NCBI GenBank assembly: GCA_937865685.1
Contig: CALMGU010000093.1
Coordinates: forward strand, 1-64,000
Reading direction: 5' to 3'
DNA length: 64,000 nucleotides
From: an uncultured Alphaproteobacteria bacterium
Lineage (GTDB): Bacteria; Pseudomonadota; Alphaproteobacteria; Micropepsales; Micropepsaceae
Below, in pieces: positions 8,931 through 17,007 of the stretch (the stretch's first letter is position 1; every line of letters begins with the position of its first letter). The notes beneath the pieces are model-generated. The model worked only from the letters and a program-made list of their open reading frames with translations. It made no database searches and had not been told where the DNA came from. The position numbers and the translations under genes were made by a program.

Positions 8931-10529
8931 TCAAGCCGTTAAGACCCGCTTGTGAAGGCGCTGAATCGCGTCCAGGGACGACAGAATCGCCCCTTCCTGC
9001 CAGGCGGGCAGCCGCGAACAGTGTTCGCCCGCCAGAACGATACGGCCGTCCAGGGCGCACATATTGTTATAGTGCTTGGCGCGGCCCTCTTCCGTCCAGC
9101 TGCCGGCGCAGCCCAGGGTGAAAGGCACCTTGTGCCAGGCGACCGCCACCCCGTTGTCGAACTCCTTTTTATATTGGGGATGGACCTTGGCCCCCTGCTC
9201 CACCGCGGCCTTGACCTGATTCTCAGGCGACATGGCCGCAAAGCTGAAATCCGTCAGGTTGTTGCCATAGCCATAGCCGCCCAGAAGCACCGCCGGCCCG
9301 TTCTTGAAGAAGCCGGTCGAAGGATAGCTGATATTGGTGATGGGCTGGTCGGTATAGCTGATGCCGCCATAGATGCCGTCATCTTCTTCCCAGAAGCGGC
9401 GCTTGAACTGCAGCCCCACCTTGAATGACGATTCGTATGAGAGGGAATTGATCGCGTTCCTCATCGGCCCGCCCACATTCATGGGAATCTGACTGAGCAC
9501 CGTCGCGGGAATGGTGCAGACGCACCAATCCGCGTGCACGGTCTGCGGCGCGCCGCCTTTTTTGGTGTCGACATAGGTGGCGGTGACGCCTTTGCCGTCC
9601 TGCTGGATGGCGGTGACCTTGCAATTGTATTTGATCAAGCCGTTCAGCTGCTGACCGAACGCCTTGCCGATCATTCCCATGCCGCCGACCGGCTCGAACA
9701 ATTGCGTCTGGTAATCGTAGGAGCGGCCTTCCAGGAACATCCACATGTCCGAGGTGAACAGCTGCTTCATCGGCAGGGGATCGGAATCCTCCGGCAGGGG
9801 CGCCAGTCCGCCGCCCGGATCGGATTTATAGCCACGCAGTTCGCTGGCCGCGGGGCCTTTGCGATATTCGTAATTCTTGTCCAGCCCGCCCCAGAATTTC
9901 AGGATCTGCAGCAGTCCGTCCTTTTCGTCCTTGCCCAGCGCCACATCCAGCTTGTCCTTGGTGGTGGCCTTGGCCAGGAGCTCGGCGGCATAGCCGCTGA
10001 AATCCATGTCGATCTCGCGGCGGCGGACCGGCTTGCCGCCGAACGATTTGGTCGAATGGATATAGGCGTTGTAGTTGGTCATGGTGAAAGTCTCCAACGC
10101 CACGTTGAAGAGCTTGCAGTAGTAAAGAATGGCGTGATGGTGATGCGGCAGGCGCCAGGGGCCGGGATTGAAATAAAGACCGGGCGCGAATTTCACATTC
10201 TGGGTGACGCCGCCGATATCGGTGTAGCTGTCTCCGCCATACATGGACCAGTTCCGGCCGCCGGGGCGGGCGTTATATTCCAGCACCTGCACTTTGTAGC
10301 CGGCCTTGCGCAGTTCATACGCCGCCGTCATGCCGGCAAGTCCCGCGCCCAGGATCAGAACCGATGCGCCTTTCACATCGCCCGGCAATTTGATCGGACC
10401 GTTGAAGTCGGACGTGCCGGTATAGCCCATCGCCACCATGGTGTCGTACATCAGCGCGCTGCCGCCGGTGGCGCCGATGAATTTCAGAAGCGAGCGGCGG
10501 CTGACGGGCGGCTTGTTATTTGTCGGCAC
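8931..10529 (-). CDS. Tat-exported flavin monoamine / L-amino acid oxidase
   Basis: A 532-residue FAD-dependent amine oxidase. A twin-arginine signal (SRRSLLKFIGATGG, residues 10-23) predicts folded export to the periplasm. The dinucleotide-binding motif GAGLAG (61-66) and the following ELRKAGYKVQVLEYNARPGG are typical of the family, as is the C-terminal FAD segment (VLAGEHCSRLPAWQEGAILS). Members oxidise amines or L-amino acids to imino acids plus H2O2. It starts at GTG with a GGGGA site 6 bases upstream. It is the last gene of a six-gene minus-strand amino-acid operon, about 145 bases after the LysE gene, so it might have its own promoter. The substrate cannot be read from sequence. Confidence 0.88.
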   Translation of the reverse strand: MPTNNKPPVSRRSLLKFIGATGGSALMYDTMVAMGYTGTSDFNGPIKLPGDVKGASVLILGAGLAGMTAAYELRKAGYKVQVLEYNARPGGRNWSMYGGDSYTDIGGVTQNVKFAPGLYFNPGPWRLPHHHHAILYYCKLFNVALETFTMTNYNAYIHSTKSFGGKPVRRREIDMDFSGYAAELLAKATTKDKLDVALGKDEKDGLLQILKFWGGLDKNYEYRKGPAASELRGYKSDPGGGLAPLPEDSDPLPMKQLFTSDMWMFLEGRSYDYQTQLFEPVGGMGMIGKAFGQQLNGLIKYNCKVTAIQQDGKGVTATYVDTKKGGAPQTVHADWCVCTIPATVLSQIPMNVGGPMRNAINSLSYESSFKVGLQFKRRFWEEDDGIYGGISYTDQPITNISYPSTGFFKNGPAVLLGGYGYGNNLTDFSFAAMSPENQVKAAVEQGAKVHPQYKKEFDNGVAVAWHKVPFTLGCAGSWTEEGRAKHYNNMCALDGRIVLAGEHCSRLPAWQEGAILSSLDAIQRLHKRVLTA

Positions 10530-10674
10530 GGAATATCCCCTTGATGGCGAGGCAGCGCATCGCGGCCCGGCGGCGCCATCTCCTACAACTTAGCGGGCGG
10601 CCGGAGAAGTGTTTCGGCGCGCGGCCAGGAAAACTGTTCTTGCGGTTTCTCGTCCGTCCGCGCGACAAAAAGGC

Positions 10675-11304
10675 CTAGTGGCGCAGTTGGGTCCAGATCT
10701 CGCCCAGGATCGGCAGCACCGACGCCAGAAGCAGGACGGCCATCAGAACATTAAACAGTCGCAATGCTAGGGGTGACCGCAGCCAACGGCCGATCGCCGC
10801 CCCGCAGGCCGCCCAGGTCAGGCTGCTGGAAAAGGACACCGCCACGCTCATGGCCGCGATGATCGCCACCTGAAGATAAAGATGCGCGCCCACGCCCGCG
10901 GTATAGGCCGAGATCGCGCCCACCGCGATCAGCCAGGCTTTGGGATTGATCCATTGAAACGCGGCCGCCTGCAGGAAGGTGAGCGGCCTGGCGCTCGCGG
11001 CGGCGCCGGAGACCGACGAGCTGCGCGCGATCTGGAACGCCAGCCAGAGAAGATAAAGAGAGCTGACGATCTTCATGCCCAGTTGCAGGCCGGTGGACGC
11101 CAGCAAAATGCTCGCCAGCCCCAACCCGATCACCAGGATCATCGCTGGAAATCCCAGCGCCACGCCCATCAGATGCGGCCAGGTTCGCCGGATACCATAA
11201 GTGGCGCCCGACGAGGCCAGCATCACATTGTTGGGACCGGGCGTGAATCCCATCACGATGGAAAAGACCAGCACGGCCACGAATGTATCGAACGACATGG
11301 CCAT
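10675..11304 (-). CDS. LysE/RhtB-family amino acid exporter
   Basis: About 209 residues with the LysE signature near the N-terminus (FTPGPNNVMLASSGATYG) and five to six hydrophobic helices, including a QWINPKAWLIAVGAISAY segment. These inner-membrane proteins export amino acids such as lysine, threonine or homoserine lactone. I placed the start at MAMSFDTF because the homologous region begins there and the length then matches the family. No clear ribosome site is visible, so a start at 11298 or 11345 is possible. Its place between amino-acid converting enzymes suggests relief of amino-acid overload or export of a product. Confidence 0.87.
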   Translation of the reverse strand: MAMSFDTFVAVLVFSIVMGFTPGPNNVMLASSGATYGIRRTWPHLMGVALGFPAMILVIGLGLASILLASTGLQLGMKIVSSLYLLWLAFQIARSSSVSGAAASARPLTFLQAAAFQWINPKAWLIAVGAISAYTAGVGAHLYLQVAIIAAMSVAVSFSSSLTWAACGAAIGRWLRSPLALRLFNVLMAVLLLASVLPILGEIWTQLRH

Positions 11305-11384
11305 AGCAGATACGGGACGCATGCGGCCCGCAATGGGTCCGGTCATGAGCGCAAAGCGTAGCTGCCCCGTGAGGGTTGCGGGCG

Positions 11385-12056
11385 TCAGCTGAAATCCCAG
11401 AACGGCCCGGTCAGCGCATTCCGCTGAAAAACCTGCCGCACCTCTTCGGCCGAGCGCTTGCGCCACGGCGCCGTCACATAGCCGCCATACCAGTCGCTGG
11501 CGAAGCCCCAAAGCTGCGGCAGGGAAAGGACCGCGCCTTTGGGCATGGCATGGCGGCGGCACCAATCGTCGATCGCTTCCGCCGAACGGAAAGGCTGGAA
11601 CGACGCGCAGGCGAAAATCACATTGTCCCACCAGCGCGCGGCGGGCGTGGAAAGATGAAACACATCGCCGGTATCGACCAGCGCGCCGTCCGCGACGCGG
11701 AACACCACCGGCTCCCTCTCGCCACCATAACGGGTGTGGATATGCGCGTCGCAGGACAAGGACGCGGCGATCCCGCACGCGCAATAAAGACAGTTCGCCC
11801 AATAGCCGCCTTGGGCCGTCTCCACCCAGCAGGAGCCCGCCGAAAGCGCGAAGGGATGCACCACCCAGGGATCGGTGGTGCCCGGATGCAGCAGCAAGGC
11901 ATGCGCATCGGCAAGGCGCTGCAGGGACTGCCTGACATCGGAGGGCGTGCGCGACAATTCGGCGGCCAGCGCTTCGATGGCGGGCGCATGTCCCAGCCGC
12001 GCGATCGCGCGGGTCAAGGCGCCGCGCACCGCTTCGTCTTTCTTGTCGAGCATCAT
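11385..12056 (-). CDS. MerB-like (alkylmercury lyase family) protein
   Basis: About 223 residues. An N-terminal winged-helix-like segment (ALTRAIARLGHAPAIEALAA) precedes an organomercurial lyase-like core: VVHPFALSAG, YWANCLYCACGIA, then RWWDNVIFACASFQPF and WYGGYVTAPWRKRSAEE. True MerB uses two Cys and one Asp. Here the Asp position after the first Cys (CALD in MerB) reads CACG as I align it, so lyase activity is doubtful; the second Cys region is kept. AGGAG lies just upstream of the two ATGs (12056 and 12053). It starts 7 bases after the desulfhydrase gene ends, so it is co-transcribed with amino-acid enzymes and not with any mer gene. No mercury operon is visible. Confidence 0.7.
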   Translation of the reverse strand: MMLDKKDEAVRGALTRAIARLGHAPAIEALAAELSRTPSDVRQSLQRLADAHALLLHPGTTDPWVVHPFALSAGSCWVETAQGGYWANCLYCACGIAASLSCDAHIHTRYGGEREPVVFRVADGALVDTGDVFHLSTPAARWWDNVIFACASFQPFRSAEAIDDWCRRHAMPKGAVLSLPQLWGFASDWYGGYVTAPWRKRSAEEVRQVFQRNALTGPFWDFS

Positions 12057-12063
12057 GCTTCTC

Positions 12064-13074
12064 CTAAATCGGCAGGGCGCTTTCATAAGCGAACAGCGCC
12101 GGCATGCCGCCCGTGTGCAGGAAGACCACATGCTGACCGGCGCGCCAGCGCCCCTGCCGTATCAGCGCGATCAGTCCCGCCAGGCCTTTTCCGGTATAGA
12201 CTGGATCCAGCACCAGCCCTTCCAGCGCACCGGCCAGCTTGATCGCTTCGATGGTGGCGGCATGCGGCACGCCATACGCGGGACCGGCATGCCCGGCAAC
12301 GACCTCGATCCGGGATTCGGGGAACGGTACGCCCAACAGAGTGGCCGCCGCTTTGGTGCAGGATGCAACTTCGGCCCGCACCCGTTCCGGCTCCGCGTCG
12401 ATATCGATGCCGACGATGCGTGCATCTTTGAGGGCGATGGAAGCTCCCAGCACCAATCCTGCCTGCGTGCCGCCGCTGCCGGAGCTGTGCAGGATGGCGG
12501 CGGGATCGAAACCGGCGATGCGCGCCTGCTCCGCGATTTCCACGATTGTGGAAGCATAGCCCACCGCGCCCAGCGGACTGGAAACGCCATAGGGCACCAT
12601 GAAGACGTTTGCGCCTTTTGCCTTGATGCCGTCCGCCAGGGCCTGAACGGCGGCATTGCGATCGCCATCCCATGGCACGTCATGCAGATGCGCGCCGAAC
12701 AGGCGATTGAGCAGGGCATTGCCGGAGCGTTCATAGGCCGGCGACGGCGGCGCGACCCGCCCGTGATAGACCGCCAGATGACAGGCCATGCCCAGTTTGG
12801 CCGCCGCGGCGGCGACCTGGCGCTGACTGTTGGACTGAGCCACTCCGCCCGACACCAAGGTATCGGCCTTCATCGCCACCGCTTCAGCCAACACAGTATC
12901 GAGCTTGCGCAATTTGTTGCCGCCCAGGCCCAGCCCTGTCATGTCGTCGCGTTTGATCCAGATCATGGGCCCGCCCAGATGCGCGGTCAGCCGCTTCAGC
13001 GGTTCCAGTGGCGTGGGCAACTGCGCCAGCCCCGATCGGGGAAAGCGCGCCAACATCTCGGCCAGATCGGACAT
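12064..13074 (-). CDS. D-cysteine desulfhydrase / ACC deaminase-family PLP enzyme
   Basis: A 336-residue fold-type II PLP enzyme. The PLP lysine motif GGNKLRKLD lies near residue 50. It has SGGVAQSNSQRQVAA for substrate/PLP contact, the Gly-rich phosphate loop SSGSGGTQAG, and the typical ends PVYTGKGLAGLI and FLHTGGMPALFAY. Relatives are D-cysteine desulfhydrase (D-cysteine to pyruvate, H2S and ammonia), L-cysteate sulfo-lyase and ACC deaminase; which one cannot be decided by eye. The ATG overlaps the stop of the aminotransferase gene (TGATG), indicating translational coupling; a GTG one codon earlier is the alternative start. It is cytoplasmic, with no signal peptide. Confidence 0.85.
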   Translation of the reverse strand: MSDLAEMLARFPRSGLAQLPTPLEPLKRLTAHLGGPMIWIKRDDMTGLGLGGNKLRKLDTVLAEAVAMKADTLVSGGVAQSNSQRQVAAAAAKLGMACHLAVYHGRVAPPSPAYERSGNALLNRLFGAHLHDVPWDGDRNAAVQALADGIKAKGANVFMVPYGVSSPLGAVGYASTIVEIAEQARIAGFDPAAILHSSGSGGTQAGLVLGASIALKDARIVGIDIDAEPERVRAEVASCTKAAATLLGVPFPESRIEVVAGHAGPAYGVPHAATIEAIKLAGALEGLVLDPVYTGKGLAGLIALIRQGRWRAGQHVVFLHTGGMPALFAYESALPI

Positions 13075-14303
13075 CACGCCTTTGGCAGCGCCTGCAGCAG
13101 CTTTTCGATATCGCCCATATCGTTATAGACCGATGGCGAAACCCGCATGCGGTTGCTGCCCAACGTCACTTTGATGTTCGCCGCCTTCAAGATCGGCTCC
13201 AGCTTCTTCTGCGCGTCCTGATAGGCGAATGTGACGATGGGCCCCTGGGTTTCCGGCGGTGTCATCGGCGCGAAGCCCCGCTTGGGCAATTCTTCTCTGA
13301 GCCGCGCGATCAGGGGCGCGCGATGCGCCGCGATCCGCGCCACGCCGATCTGGGAGATATAGTCGATGGAGGCGATCAGCATGGAAAGGCCGATCCAGGA
13401 TGGCGTGCTGACTTCGAACTTGCCCGCCGCCGTATCGCGCATCTTCCAGCTGCCCACCGGCGGTCCCGGCGGATCGAACGGATAGGCATGGCTCTGCGTG
13501 TCGGTGGCCGAGCGCCAGCCCACCGCCGTGCGCTTCAGTTCCCCCACCCGGTCGGGGCGCACGTAAAGAAACGCGACGCCGAAATCCGCCATCAGCCATT
13601 TGTAGGCGCCCGAGCAGGCGAAATCGACGCCGGCCGCTTTCACGTCCAGGGGGATCGCGCCCGCGGACTGAACGATATCGGCATAGACGTAGGCGCCCTT
13701 GCGATGCGCCACATCGCACAGCGCTTTCAGATCATGCTGAAAGCCCGTGTCGCTTGCCACATGGGAAACCGCAACCAGTTTGGTGCGCGGCGTTATCGCG
13801 CGCTCCACATCAGCCAATTCGATCCGGTTGTTTTTGGACGTCAGCACCGTCAGCGGCATGCCGGCTTTTTGCCGCTCGCCGTAAAGGATCAACGAGGCGT
13901 CATAGTGATAGACGTCCGTCACCACGCCCGCATGTTCGTTCAGCCCCAGCGCGGCGGCGACATGGTTCTCGCCTTCCATGGTGCTGGGCACTACGGCGAT
14001 ATCATCGGGGCTGGCATTGATGAGAGCAGCGAATTTCGCCACCGCCGCGTTGCGGGGATTGTCGCGAGGCCAGGCGCGGGTGACTTCGCTGTCGGCGCGC
14101 GACATCAGAAAATCATTGCCCGCCTTGCGCACGATGCGATTGAGCGGATGGGCATAAGCCGCATTGAGATACGTGCCGTGGAAATCGTAAGACGCCTTGT
14201 CCGGCAGCGCGGTCAGCATGGAGGGCACGGCCCTGGCCGCCAGCGGCAACGCGGCGGACGCCACGCCAAGGCTGCCCATCAACGCACGGCGCGACAAATC
14301 CAT
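13074..14303 (-). CDS. Tat-exported class V aminotransferase / isopenicillin N epimerase-like PLP enzyme
   Basis: A 409-residue class V aminotransferase-fold protein. A Tat signal at the start (LSRRALMGSLGVASAALPLAARA) predicts export with PLP bound. The core has YLNAAYAHPL, VPSTMEGENHVAAALGL, the PLP Asp region (YVYADIVQSAGAIPLDV) and the PLP lysine (CSGAYKWLMADFGVAFLY, Lys near residue 234). Relatives include isopenicillin N epimerase, cysteine desulfurases and kynureninases. It starts 22 bases after the cyclodeaminase-family gene and overlaps the next gene by one base. A periplasmic PLP enzyme beside a periplasmic amine oxidase points to extracytoplasmic amino-acid conversion. The exact reaction is unknown. 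Confidence 0.84.
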   Translation of the reverse strand: MDLSRRALMGSLGVASAALPLAARAVPSMLTALPDKASYDFHGTYLNAAYAHPLNRIVRKAGNDFLMSRADSEVTRAWPRDNPRNAAVAKFAALINASPDDIAVVPSTMEGENHVAAALGLNEHAGVVTDVYHYDASLILYGERQKAGMPLTVLTSKNNRIELADVERAITPRTKLVAVSHVASDTGFQHDLKALCDVAHRKGAYVYADIVQSAGAIPLDVKAAGVDFACSGAYKWLMADFGVAFLYVRPDRVGELKRTAVGWRSATDTQSHAYPFDPPGPPVGSWKMRDTAAGKFEVSTPSWIGLSMLIASIDYISQIGVARIAAHRAPLIARLREELPKRGFAPMTPPETQGPIVTFAYQDAQKKLEPILKAANIKVTLGSNRMRVSPSVYNDMGDIEKLLQALPKA

Positions 14304-14325
14304 CGGAACCCCCGCATATTCTCAA

Positions 14326-15324
14326 TTACCAATCTATGGCGACAACGCTATCAGATTCGGCGGCCCGGCTCAGCGCCGCATTGGCCACGGAAATATCCTG
14401 GGCGATGTGGCCCAGCGATTTGTAGATGGTGATCTGCTCCCGGCTGGCGCGTCCGGGCACCGAGCCCGCCAAGACTTCGCCGATCTCGCCCTTGAGATGA
14501 TCCTCCTTCACCTTGCCCTGCTCGATGGCGTGGCAAAGTTCGGCCCCTTGCGACAGGGCATGAGGCCTGGAATCGGCGATGTAATAGCCCCGCGCCACCA
14601 CCTCATCGTCCACTTCGCGGGGTCCCTTCACGCTGGAGCCGACCAGATTGAGATGCTGGCCGGGCTTGAGCCATTCGCCATGCACCAAAGGCTCCGCAGA
14701 AGACGTCACCGTGCAGATGATGTCGGCCAATCCCACCGCTTGGCGAATATCCGTGACGATGTTGACGCTCTGGTTGAGGACATTGGGCAGGCTTTGCACA
14801 AAGGCTTCCACCTTTCCCGGATGGCGTCCCCACACGATCACTTGCTCGATGGGCCGTACCGCCGAGATCGCATCGATATGCGGTCCCGCCAGATCGCCGC
14901 TGCCGATGATGGCAAGGGTCTTGCTGTCCGGACGCGACAAAGCCCGCGTCGCCACCGCGCTGGCCGCCGCCGTACGCAGCCGCGTCAGGGCATGGCATTC
15001 GATCATGCAAAGCGGCCGGCCGGTGGCGTCGTCGAACAGGAGCATCATGCCCTGATGGCTATAGAGTCCGAATTTGGGCGCTTGCGACGACAGGCTCACC
15101 ACCTTCAGGCCGAAACGGCCCAGGCCCGGCATGGTGCCCGGCATCAATCCCATCCTTGTGTCGGGATTGACGGTGAGCACGGCGCGCTGGGGCGAACCCA
15201 CCTGCCCGGCCGAATAATCCCGCATCGCCGAATCCACGATGGCGATGGCATCCTGGAGCGAAACCAGTTCGTCCAGCGCGGTCTTGTTGATCAGAAGCAG
15301 TTTGCGTTTTCCCGCGTCCGCCAT
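14326..15324 (-). CDS. Ornithine cyclodeaminase / mu-crystallin family oxidoreductase
   Basis: A 332-residue member of the OCD/mu-crystallin family (ornithine cyclodeaminase, alanine dehydrogenase, ketimine reductase). Visible: MGLMPGTMPGLGRFGLKVVS, a substrate region, LLFDDATGRPLCMIEC, LTRLRTAAASAVATRALS and an NAD(P) loop IIGSGDLAGPHIDAI, followed by VIVWGRHPGKVEAF and the conserved VGSSVKGPREVDDEV. The start follows GAGGA by 7 bases. It is the first gene of the minus-strand amino-acid operon, divergent from the serine hydrolase, so the operon promoter should lie in 15325-15441. A reductase for imino acids made by the amine oxidase, or a dehydrogenase, would fit; the substrate is not determined. 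Confidence 0.88.
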   Translation of the reverse strand: MADAGKRKLLLINKTALDELVSLQDAIAIVDSAMRDYSAGQVGSPQRAVLTVNPDTRMGLMPGTMPGLGRFGLKVVSLSSQAPKFGLYSHQGMMLLFDDATGRPLCMIECHALTRLRTAAASAVATRALSRPDSKTLAIIGSGDLAGPHIDAISAVRPIEQVIVWGRHPGKVEAFVQSLPNVLNQSVNIVTDIRQAVGLADIICTVTSSAEPLVHGEWLKPGQHLNLVGSSVKGPREVDDEVVARGYYIADSRPHALSQGAELCHAIEQGKVKEDHLKGEIGEVLAGSVPGRASREQITIYKSLGHIAQDISVANAALSRAAESDSVVAIDW

Positions 15325-15441
15325 GCGACAATCCTCAGCAATATGTGCCGGCGGACCGCCATGAGGCTTCACACCGGGCGGCGGGCCTGTAATCTGTCCC
15401 GAGAGCGCACAAGATTTTAGCGCGAGACCAAGGGGGTGCCA

Positions 15442-16986
15442 ATGCTTCGTGAAACCAGGCGCGTTGTGATCGCCGCGCTGACAGGCACTGCCGCTTTGCT
15501 GCTGCCCGCCGATGCCCAACAGGCAGGCGCTCCGCCAACCCAAACGCCGCCCGCCCTTGAGCGCGTGGCGCCCCAGCTGGACCGGATCTTCACGCAATTC
15601 ATGGCCGACAATCATGTGCCCGGCCTGGTCTATGGCATCGTCGCCCATGGCAAGCTGGAATATGTGAAACCGTTCGGCATCCAGGACATGGACGCCAAGC
15701 GCCCGGTCACGCCCGACAGCCTGTTCCGCATCGCCTCGATGACCAAGGCTTTCACGGCCTTGACGCTTCTGCACCTGCGCGATGAAGGCAAAGTCTCGCT
15801 CTTGGCTAATGTGGAAGATTATATTCCCGAAATGCGGGGCTGGACCTATCCCACCGCGGATTCCCCCCGCATCAAGGTGATCGACATTCTGGGCCACACG
15901 CCCGGCTTTGTGACCGACGATCCCTGGGGCGACCGCCAGACCCCGATCCCGGAAGCCGAATTCACCGCCATGCTGCAGAAGGGCATCGCCTTCGATCACC
16001 CGCCGGAAACCCAATTCGCCTATTCCAATCTCGGCTTCGCGATGGTGGGCCGGGTGATTCAGAATGTGGAGAAGCGCCCCTATAGCGCGGTGGCGGGCGA
16101 TCTGTTGCTGAAGCCTTTGGGCATGAGTTCCAGCGGTTTCAACATCGCCAATTCGCCCATGGAACGCCGTGCCATCGGCTATCGCTGGGAGAATAACGCC
16201 TGGGCGCGCGAACCGGATCTGGGCGAAGGCGCCTTCACCTCCATCGGCGGCCTGCAGACCAGCGCCAATGATTACGCCAAATGGGTGGCCTATCTTCTGT
16301 CGGCCTGGCCGCCGCGCAGCGATGCCGATACCGGGCCGGTGCCGCGCAAGACCATGCGCGAACTCGCCAAGGGTTCGGACTTTCCCTTGGGCGTGACGCG
16401 CCCCGGCGACAAGCGCCCCAACCCCTGCCGCCAGGCGGAAGTCTATGGCATGGCGCTCTATGTGGTGAATGATTGCGACCTGCCCTGGGCGATCACGCAC
16501 AATGGCGGCTATCCCGGTTACGGCTCATCGGTCTTGATGTTCCCGGATGCGGGCGTGGGCCTGTTCGTCTTCACCAACCGCACTTACGCCGGCCCCAGCC
16601 CCACCTTGTGGGCGGCGGCGTTGCAACTGAAGGCGGCGGGTCTCTTGAACGCAAGACCCGTTCCCGTCAGCGCCGATCTGGCCAAGGCCTATGCGGCGGT
16701 GGGCCAGTCCTGGCAGAGCGGCGCGATCGCGCCCATCGCGCCGATGGCGGCGGTGAATTTCTTCATGGATCGCACGGCGGCGAACTGGAAGCTGGAACTG
16801 GCGCGGCTGAAATCCCAGACCGGCGATTGCGACACGGCCGCGCCGATCACCGCATTGGGCGCGCAGACCGGCAATTTCGAATGGTCATGCCAGCGCGCCA
16901 AGCTCAAGGGTCGCTTGCTGCTGGCCCCGCCCAATGACGGCAAGGTGCAGAGCATCACCTTCGATGTGGTGATGCCGGCGCCCTGA
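15442..16986 (+). CDS. Secreted class C beta-lactamase-type serine hydrolase
   Basis: A 514-residue serine hydrolase of the beta-lactamase/D-aminopeptidase (S12) superfamily. A signal peptide covers residues 1-26 (MLRETRRVVIAALTGTAALL..ADA). The catalytic SxxK is SMTK (Ser99-Lys102), the second motif is YSN near residue 194, and HNGG near residue 353 takes the place of KTG. A C-terminal extension of about 130 residues follows the hydrolase domain. Members cleave D-amino acid peptides, esters or beta-lactams, usually in the periplasm. AGGGGG precedes the ATG by 6 bases. It is divergent from an amino-acid operon with a D-cysteine desulfhydrase-family enzyme, so a D-aminopeptidase role is plausible but not shown. 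Confidence 0.88.
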   Translation: MLRETRRVVIAALTGTAALLLPADAQQAGAPPTQTPPALERVAPQLDRIFTQFMADNHVPGLVYGIVAHGKLEYVKPFGIQDMDAKRPVTPDSLFRIASMTKAFTALTLLHLRDEGKVSLLANVEDYIPEMRGWTYPTADSPRIKVIDILGHTPGFVTDDPWGDRQTPIPEAEFTAMLQKGIAFDHPPETQFAYSNLGFAMVGRVIQNVEKRPYSAVAGDLLLKPLGMSSSGFNIANSPMERRAIGYRWENNAWAREPDLGEGAFTSIGGLQTSANDYAKWVAYLLSAWPPRSDADTGPVPRKTMRELAKGSDFPLGVTRPGDKRPNPCRQAEVYGMALYVVNDCDLPWAITHNGGYPGYGSSVLMFPDAGVGLFVFTNRTYAGPSPTLWAAALQLKAAGLLNARPVPVSADLAKAYAAVGQSWQSGAIAPIAPMAAVNFFMDRTAANWKLELARLKSQTGDCDTAAPITALGAQTGNFEWSCQRAKLKGRLLLAPPNDGKVQSITFDVVMPAP

Positions 16987-17007
16987 CCGGGCGGCGCGAA
17001 ACCGTCA

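Noticed and set aside
11385-12056. Mercury-resistance operon
   Set aside because: No merR, merA, merT or merP near the MerB-like gene, and its active site seems altered.
15325-16500. N-terminal extension of the cyclodeaminase-family frame to 724 codons
   Set aside because: It would run through the divergent serine hydrolase gene. The family homology and the GAGGA site fix the start at 15324.
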